This document shows, piece after piece, positions 4,809 through 8,828 of a stretch of DNA of 8,828 nucleotides. The notes under the pieces are model-generated. The model was given only the letters and a program-made list of their open reading frames with translations. It made no database searches and was not told the origin of the DNA. The stretch's first letter is position 1. The number at the start of each line of letters is the position of its first letter. Position numbers and translations under genes: made by a program. The DNA comes from an uncultured Clostridia bacterium (lineage in GTDB: Bacteria > Bacillota > Clostridia > Christensenellales > Borkfalkiaceae), in NCBI GenBank assembly GCA_947629725.1, contig CANREU010000059.1:1-8828 (forward strand), read 5' to 3'.

Positions 4809-6035
4809 CTATTCTCCGTTTGCGCCGTCGAGAGGCAGCGCCATCTTGATCTCAAATCCTTCGCCCGGTTCGGTGTCGAATTGCACGTCTCCGCCGAGCG
4901 CCTGCGCGCGGGCGCGCATCCCCTTGAGCCCGAACCCCTCTTTGAGTTCGGCGGCCTCGAGACCCGAGCCGTTGTCCGAGAGGAGGAACTCCGCCTTCCC
5001 GTCCGCCTTGCGGAGCTCGAAGTAGAAGGCGGTCGCCCCGCCGTGGCGGAGGCCGTTGGAGATCCCCTCCTTCAAAGAGTTACAGAGGAACCGCCTCTTC
5101 GCGTCGCACAGCGTGATGTCCTCCACGTCCGCGCGCACGGCGATCCCCGTGCCGTCCGTCGATTCGTGCACGATCTCCATGAGGGCGTCCTTCAGGGAGA
5201 CGTATTCCCGCGAGCCCGAAAGGAGGTGCACGCTCTCGCGGAGCTCCTCCAAAGCGTGCTTCGCCTGCAAGTTCGCCGCGGTGATCTTCCGTTTCGCGTC
5301 GGCGGGGTCGCTGTCGATGGTGAGGCGCGCCGCCTCCGTCTGCATGATGACGGTCGTGATGGAGTGCCCCGCGGTGTCGTGGATGTCCTTCGCGATGCGC
5401 TGCCGCTCCTCGAGAGCGGTGACCTCTTTGAGTTCCTCGTTGGCGAGGCGAAGTTTTTCGTTCGCCTCCTCGAGCTCCGAAATGCCCTTCTTGATCTCGC
5501 GGTTGCTGCGGTAGACATAGATCGTAAAGTTGAACACGAAGAAGTGCAGAACGAGGAGGATGAGGTCGTTGAAGGCATCCGCAATGAGGGCGGTGACGTT
5601 CACCCCCTCCCCGCGCAGGGCGCCCGAGATCGCGAACGTGATGAGGAAGAGCACCATGCTCGCCACCCCCATCGCGATGGTCCCGCGGAGGTCGGGCTGT
5701 TCGATGTAGAAATCGGAGAGCACGATGATGTAGAGGGTGGAGATGAGGGTGCCGTCCGAGAAGATCGTGAGGGTCATGAGGAGGAGGGTATCGAAGACGT
5801 AGCAGGCGATGCGGGCGGGGTACGTCTTACAGGCCCACAGTTTTACGGCGTTCTCCGCGCAGAGAAAGACGGAGACGGGCAGGAGCACATACCACGCCGG
5901 GATCCCCGCATAGTAGCGCGCGGAACGGTTGGTGACGACGAGGACGATCGCCGCCACGATGAGGAGCAGATAGATGATGAGCTTCGCGAAGCGGACGATG
6001 ACGGTCCCCCCGAAGCGGAAACTGCTTTTTTTCAC
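4809..6035 (-). CDS. Membrane sensor histidine kinase (HisKA_3, NarX/DesK type)
   Basis: A 408-residue kinase with about six membrane helices in residues 15-175 and very short loops, so the signal is probably sensed in or at the membrane (a DesK-like layout) rather than by an outside domain. A coiled-coil signalling helix follows (about 180-210). The dimerisation domain has phospho-acceptor H219 in RIAKDIHDTAGH; D220 and H224 fit the DxxxQ/H motif linked to phosphatase activity, so it may both phosphorylate and dephosphorylate its regulator. The ATPase domain shows the N-box EGISNGLRHGG (323-333), G1 DNGSG (354-358) and G2 GFGLKGM (367-373). The start is GTG at 6033-6035, with GGAGGG eight bases upstream, and it overlaps the radC-like stop as GTGA. 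No other start fits as well. The stimulus is unknown. Confidence 0.93.
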   Translation of the reverse strand: MKKSSFRFGGTVIVRFAKLIIYLLLIVAAIVLVVTNRSARYYAGIPAWYVLLPVSVFLCAENAVKLWACKTYPARIACYVFDTLLLMTLTIFSDGTLISTLYIIVLSDFYIEQPDLRGTIAMGVASMVLFLITFAISGALRGEGVNVTALIADAFNDLILLVLHFFVFNFTIYVYRSNREIKKGISELEEANEKLRLANEELKEVTALEERQRIAKDIHDTAGHSITTVIMQTEAARLTIDSDPADAKRKITAANLQAKHALEELRESVHLLSGSREYVSLKDALMEIVHESTDGTGIAVRADVEDITLCDAKRRFLCNSLKEGISNGLRHGGATAFYFELRKADGKAEFLLSDNGSGLEAAELKEGFGLKGMRARAQALGGDVQFDTEPGEGFEIKMALPLDGANGE

Positions 6036-6745
6036 GAGAACTTCCCTCCGAGAATGTTGGAGATGTGGAAGATCCGCCCGATCTCGTCCATCTTGCCCGC
6101 GAGGCGGTAGCTGAACCGCCCGTCCGAGCCGATGATGATATGGTCGTAGAAGCGGATGTTGTTCATGGAACAGAGCACCTGCAGCTGGGCGGTGAAACGG
6201 TCGTCCTCCGCGGAGGGAGTACAGGGCTTATCGGGATGATTGTGGGCGGCGACGACCCCCTTCGCATGGTGGACGGCGAGGAACTGCGTCATCGTTTCGG
6301 GAGCGACGATCACCTTCTCCCTCTCCTCCGAGGCAAAGCGCTTGGTGTAGCGCACGCGGTCGTTCCCGTCGAGGCAGAAGAGCTCGAGCACTTCCTCCTT
6401 GTCGGAGGCGTAGTGTGCCGTGAGAAACTCGGTGAAGGTCTCCACATTGAAGACCTCGGGCGGGCGCTGAGGGCAGAAGGAGGTGCGGGAGAAGCAGAGC
6501 CCGACCGCGCGGAGGTAGGACGCCGTCTGCGTGCCGACCCCCTCGACCGCCTCGAGCTCCTCCACCGGGGCGCGGAACACCCCGTCGAGAGAGCCGAAGG
6601 CCGCAAGGAGACGGTGGGCGAGCCCGTTCGTGTTGACGCGCGGCAAAACATTGTAGAGCAGGATCTCCAAGAGTTCGTGATCCTGCAATTTTTCCCCGCC
6701 GCTTTCGAGACGTTCGAGCATGCGTTTGCGGTGTCCTTCGTGCAT
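6032..6745 (-). CDS. radC: RadC-like JAB/JAMM domain protein
   Basis: A 237-residue protein of the RadC (UPF0758) family. The N-terminal part has a helix-hairpin-helix-like segment (about 45-83, with VEGVGTQTA), typical of DNA contact. The C-terminal JAMM domain has the metal motif H168-N-H170-P, S178 and D181, with a likely catalytic Glu in KEEVLELF (116-123). A zinc hydrolase is predicted, but the substrate of bacterial RadC is unknown; the old link to DNA repair was withdrawn. I chose ATG at 6743-6745, which gives the family start MHEGHRKRML and has a GGGGG ribosome binding site and a -10 element just upstream; a reading from 6841 adds 32 residues that overlap the promoter. It is the first gene of an operon with a kinase and a regulator, and overlaps the kinase by four bases. 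Confidence 0.88.
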   Translation of the reverse strand: MHEGHRKRMLERLESGGEKLQDHELLEILLYNVLPRVNTNGLAHRLLAAFGSLDGVFRAPVEELEAVEGVGTQTASYLRAVGLCFSRTSFCPQRPPEVFNVETFTEFLTAHYASDKEEVLELFCLDGNDRVRYTKRFASEEREKVIVAPETMTQFLAVHHAKGVVAAHNHPDKPCTPSAEDDRFTAQLQVLCSMNNIRFYDHIIIGSDGRFSYRLAGKMDEIGRIFHISNILGGKFS

Positions 6746-6764
6746 GAGCCGCCCCCTTTCGTCT

Positions 6765-6773
6765 ATTGTAACA
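6765..6773 (-). promoter_or_regulatory. Extended -10 promoter of the radC-kinase-regulator operon
   Basis: The minus strand reads TGTTACAAT, an extended -10 (TG, one base, TACAAT), 19 bases upstream of the radC ATG. No good -35 lies 16-18 bp upstream, which an extended -10 can tolerate. If correct, the transcript has a very short leader. Confidence 0.5.
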
Positions 6774-6834
6774 CATTTCCGTTCCTTTTGCACGGTTTTC
6801 AAGGCCGATTTTTCGATTTTTTTGTGCGCTCCCC

Positions 6835-6863
6835 TTGACAACCTTTTTTCGGTATGTTACAAT
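6835..6863 (+). promoter_or_regulatory. Near-consensus sigma-70/sigma-A promoter of the dipeptidase
   Basis: A perfect -35, TTGACA (6835-6840), 17 bp of spacer (6841-6857), and -10 TACAAT (6858-6863) preceded by TG at 6855-6856, an extended -10. It is the best promoter in the window and predicts strong, housekeeping-type expression. An inverted repeat GTTAC (6856-6860)/GTAAC (6872-6876) spans the -10 and likely start site and could be an operator, but that is only suggestive. Confidence 0.85.
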
Positions 6864-6894
6864 ATCCTTTGGTAACTTGAATGGGAGTGGCAGC

Positions 6895-8166
6895 ATGAAA
6901 AACTATCTCGATGAGGCGGTTGAGAGCATCTCCGAGAGCGTTCGCTTTGATTCGTCCCTTACAAAGCACACGTCGAAAATGCCCTTCGGCAAGGGGGCTT
7001 ACGACTGTCTCGAGCACTTTCTGACCCTCGCACAGCGCCTGGGTTTCCAAACCCGCAACTACGATAACTATGTCGGGGAGGTCCTTTTCGGAAACGGAAC
7101 GGAGGAATTTGCCATCCTCTGCCACCTCGACATCGTCCCCGCGGGCAACGGCTGGACGAAAGATCCCTTCGGCGGCGCCGTCGAAGACGGCAAGATCTGG
7201 GGCAGGGGCACGACCGACGACAAGGGCCCCGCGATCTGCTGTCTCTATGCCTTGAAGGCGCTCAAAGACGAGGGCTTCGTTCCCTCTAAAACGATCAAAC
7301 TCATCGTCGGGTGCAACGAGGAGAGCGGCTGGGCGTGCATCGAGCACTATCGCGAGGCCGCGCATATGCCCGAGGTCGGCTTCTCGCCCGACGCGGACTT
7401 CCCCGTCATCTATGCGGAGAAGGGCATTTTGCAGGTGCGCCTGCACTTCCCCGCCGAACATCCCCCCTTCCTCTTCCTCGAGGGAGGTTCCGCCCCGAAT
7501 ATGGTGTGCGACTACTGCGAGGCGACCCCCCGCTCTCTGAGCGCACGGGCAGCGCGGCAGTCCGGGCTGGAACTTGCGGGAAAGAAGCTCGTCTCCCGCG
7601 GCAAGGGCGCCCATGCCTCCACCCCCGAGAAGGGCGTGAACGCGATCCTGCCCATCCTCGAATACTTCCGCGCAAAGAGCGAGGCGGCAAACCGCGCGAT
7701 CGAGTGCCTCTTTGAGGACGTGTACGGGCTGAAAAAGCTCCGCGACGAGACGGGACGGCTCACTCTCTCCCCCAACGTCATCAAATTCCGCAAGGGGCAG
7801 CTGCTCATCATCGCGGACATCCGCTACCCCGCCACCATGAAGGCGGAGGCGGTGTATGAAAAACTCAACCGCTTCGGCGTGCTGTATGAGACCATCCACC
7901 ACCAGCCTCCCCTCTTCCTCGACAAAGAGGGCGGGCTCGTGCAGACGCTGCTCTCCGTCTACCGCGAGTGCACGGGGAAGGACGCGCAGCCCGTCGCGAT
8001 CGGCGGCGGCACCTATGCGCGGGCGCTCAAATGCGGCGCCGCGTTCGGGCCCGAGATGGCGGGCGACCCGCCCGTCGTCCATCAGGCGGACGAATTTATC
8101 TCCATCGAACGCGTGGAGCTCCTCTTAAAATGTTATAAGACGGCGATCGAACGCCTCACGAAGTGA
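6895..8166 (+). CDS. pepV: M20-family dipeptidase (PepV/Sapep-like)
   Basis: A 423-residue cytoplasmic metallopeptidase of the M20 family, most like the di-zinc dipeptidases PepV and Sapep that cleave dipeptides, the last step of peptide use. Motifs in order: CHLDIVPAG with H77 and D79, GRGTTDDKG with bridging D108, NEESG with catalytic E142 and metal ligand E143, SPDADFP (164-170) with a metal Asp, GKGAHASTPEKG (237-247) with H240 from the lid domain, and VHQADE with H396. The full set of ligands suggests an active enzyme. Its length is somewhat below PepV (about 470). The ATG at 6895 has GGGAG at 6883-6887 seven bases upstream; the earlier in-frame start at 6835 lies in the promoter and is rejected. 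It stands alone as a single gene, with its own promoter and terminator. Confidence 0.93.
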   Translation: MKNYLDEAVESISESVRFDSSLTKHTSKMPFGKGAYDCLEHFLTLAQRLGFQTRNYDNYVGEVLFGNGTEEFAILCHLDIVPAGNGWTKDPFGGAVEDGKIWGRGTTDDKGPAICCLYALKALKDEGFVPSKTIKLIVGCNEESGWACIEHYREAAHMPEVGFSPDADFPVIYAEKGILQVRLHFPAEHPPFLFLEGGSAPNMVCDYCEATPRSLSARAARQSGLELAGKKLVSRGKGAHASTPEKGVNAILPILEYFRAKSEAANRAIECLFEDVYGLKKLRDETGRLTLSPNVIKFRKGQLLIIADIRYPATMKAEAVYEKLNRFGVLYETIHHQPPLFLDKEGGLVQTLLSVYRECTGKDAQPVAIGGGTYARALKCGAAFGPEMAGDPPVVHQADEFISIERVELLLKCYKTAIERLTK

Positions 8167-8173
8167 CGATCCC

Positions 8174-8204
8174 AAAAGACCCCGCCCCGCGGAGTCTTTT
8201 TTTT
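8174..8204 (+). terminator. Intrinsic terminator of the dipeptidase gene
   Basis: The arms AAAAGACCCCGC (8174-8185) and GCGGAGTCTTTT (8189-8200) pair with one mismatch over a CCC loop, and the T-run continues to 8204 (eight T in all). The hairpin begins eight bases after the stop codon. Confidence 0.92.
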
Positions 8205-8257
8205 GCCTTCGGCACCCTTCCGACGGAAGGGTAGGGCTTCCTCTGCGGACGCGGTGC

Positions 8258-8381
8258 ACCCCTCACCCTACCCTCCCCCCTCATGTATAAGGGGGGAGGC
8301 AAGAGCGGGAAAACGGGGCGAGGGCAAGCCCTCCCTCATTCCGAGCGAAGCGAGTGAATCTTGCTTTCGGAAATCGAACAC
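8258..8381. repeat. Repeat unit 1: nested hairpin plus CATTCCGAG motif
   Basis: The unit opens ACCCCTCACCCT. An outer arm pair, CCCTCACCC (8260-8268) with GGGCGAGGG (8316-8324), has one mismatch and encloses a perfect 10-bp stem, CCTCCCCCCT (8272-8281) with AGGGGGGAGG (8290-8299), over the AT-rich loop CATGTATA. The CATTCCGAGCGAAGCGAG motif follows at 8336-8364. Confidence 0.8.
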
Positions 8382-8542
8382 ACCCCTCACCCTCCCCCCT
8401 CATTTATAAGGGGGGAGGCAAGAGCGGGTTGATCTGGACACTCCCAAAAGAGGGAGGCAAGAACGGGAAAACGGGGTGAGGGCAAGCCCTCCCTCATTCC
8501 GAGCGAAGCGAGTGAATCTTGCTCTTTCGGAAAATCGGACAC
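8382..8542. repeat. Repeat unit 2: same structure with a 37-base longer body
   Basis: The unit opens with the same ACCCCTCACCCT. The inner stem is CCTCCCCCCT (8391-8400) with AGGGGGGAGG (8409-8418), loop CATTTATA. Extra sequence with a second AGAGGGAGGCAAGA-like copy follows. The outer pair here is CCCTCAC (8384-8390) with GTGAGGG (8476-8482), a perfect match, where unit 1 has one mismatch. Bases 8466-8523 match 8308-8365 with a single difference. Confidence 0.8.
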
Positions 8543-8590
8543 ACCCCTCACCCTGCCCTCCCCCCCTCATGTATAAGGGGGGAGGCAAGA
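8543..8590. repeat. Repeat unit 3: truncated copy
   Basis: The unit opens ACCCCTCACCCT and keeps the inner hairpin (CCT plus seven C from 8557, with AGGGGGGAGG at 8576-8585, loop CATGTATA) and GGCAAGA. It lacks the outer right arm and the CATTCCGAG motif, so the array ends here. Confidence 0.75.
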
Positions 8591-8670
8591 GGAAAGACAG
8601 CCCTCTCTTCGGGTATCAGAGGGGAACACAGGCGCCCCGCCTCGTCAACAAGCCCGCATTCGGCGTAAAC

Positions 8671-8696
8671 AAAAAGAGAGGGGGTGCCTCTCTTTT
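8671..8696 (-). terminator. Intrinsic terminator of the clp gene
   Basis: A perfect 10-bp stem, AAAAGAGAGG (8672-8681) with CCTCTCTTTT (8687-8696), with a five-base loop. On the minus strand the T-run TTTTTGTTT follows, 24 bases after the clp stop. The plus side also has a short T-run, so it may be bidirectional. It is related to the hairpin at 3794-3815. Confidence 0.8.
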
Positions 8697-8719
8697 CGCT
8701 CTCTCTTTTCCGCGAAAGG

Positions 8720-8828
8720 TCAAACGTTCCTGAAAGCGAGCCTGCCCTCCGCCTCGTCCACGATCACCGTGCGGCCGTCCCCCGTCTTGCCCGCGAGGAT
8801 CTCCTCGGAGAGCGGGTCCTCCACGAGC
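8720..8828 (-). CDS. Clp-family AAA+ ATPase, C-terminal end (ClpC/ClpB-like, partial)
   Basis: The last 36 codons of a gene entering from the right. The peptide reads LVEDPLSEEILAGKTGDGR and then TVIVDEAEGRLAFRNV before TGA at 8720-8722. The VEDxLSEExLxG pattern followed by a short beta pair (TVIVD, RLAF) is the D2-small domain end of ClpC and ClpB proteins: AAA+ unfoldases that feed ClpP (ClpC) or rescue aggregates (ClpB). The VEDPLSEE wording favours ClpC, but the part present has no ClpP-binding loop to decide. It converges on the dipeptidase gene across the repeat island and has its own terminator at 8671-8696. Confidence 0.75.
   Translation of the reverse strand, partial: LVEDPLSEEILAGKTGDGRTVIVDEAEGRLAFRNV

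Larger units (their letters stand above)
8205..8719. repeat. Second intergenic repeat island, no gene
   Basis: About 515 bases between the dipeptidase terminator and the converging clp gene. I see no coding sequence. It holds a small perfect hairpin, ACCCTTCC (8214-8221) with GGAAGGGT (8225-8232), three degenerate copies of a nested hairpin unit, two CATTCCGAG motifs, a CCCTCT (8601-8606)/AGAGGG (8618-8623) hairpin, an unremarkable stretch at 8625-8670, and a terminator. Several modules are shared with 3538-3860. Confidence 0.8.

Noticed and set aside
4149..6110. A 653-residue plus-strand open frame
   Set aside because: It is antisense to the kinase and regulator genes; its Arg/Glu/Asp-rich composition is the usual mirror of GC-rich coding DNA.
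6799..8082. A 427-residue minus-strand open frame
   Set aside because: It is antisense to the dipeptidase, which has full catalytic motifs, a promoter and a terminator; the mirror frame has no recognisable domain.
8258..8590. Possible CRISPR array
   Set aside because: Units are 124 and 161 bases apart with G/C homopolymer hairpins, the intervening parts are themselves repeated, and there are no cas genes.
8203..8733. Small reading frames on both strands across the right island
   Set aside because: They read the repeat units (for example SEASES from the CATTCCGAG motif) with no start signal or domain.

Overview
The window is GC-rich bacterial DNA with strong GGAGG-type ribosome binding sites, close gene packing, ATGA/GTGA stop-start overlaps and Gram-positive-type gene content: a BcrA-like ABC exporter, a DesK/NarX-like two-component system, a PepV/Sapep-type M20 dipeptidase and a ClpC-like ATPase. 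This suggests a member of the Clostridia (Firmicutes/Bacillota), probably a gut or anaerobic lineage. The finer placement is inference only. No phage, plasmid, transposase, CRISPR or RNA gene was recognised.

Positions 1-3537 hold an export locus. On the minus strand, reading leftward, are an ABC ATPase (986-1888), its ABC-2 permease (166-984) and the first 51 codons of a second, closely related ATPase (1-155, cut by the window edge). This looks like a tandemly duplicated exporter operon. Divergent from it is a TetR-family regulator (2033-2632), whose stop overlaps the start of an eight-helix membrane protein of unknown function (2629-3537). The 144-bp divergent spacer holds an imperfect 24-bp palindrome that touches the regulator's Shine-Dalgarno. 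A four-codon mini-ORF ends on the regulator's start codon.

Positions 3538-4157 are non-coding and packed with palindromic repeats. Positions 4158-6745 hold a three-gene minus-strand operon: a RadC-like JAB/JAMM protein, a membrane histidine kinase overlapping it by 4 nt, and a NarL-type response regulator 3 nt further on. Divergent from radC, behind a near-consensus promoter (TTGACA, 17 bp, TACAAT), is an M20 dipeptidase (6895-8166) with a textbook terminator.

Positions 8205-8719 are a second repeat island. It has three degenerate copies of a nested hairpin unit and shares modules, including a 20-base exact match and a terminator-like hairpin, with the first island. The window ends in the C-terminus of a ClpC/ClpB-like ATPase on the minus strand (8720-8828).

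The gene families are mostly ordinary. The points most worth attention are the duplicated exporter with its possibly coupled regulator start, the JAMM-protein/two-component operon, the unnamed eight-helix protein, and the modular repeat islands. I did not find a clear, complete undescribed system.
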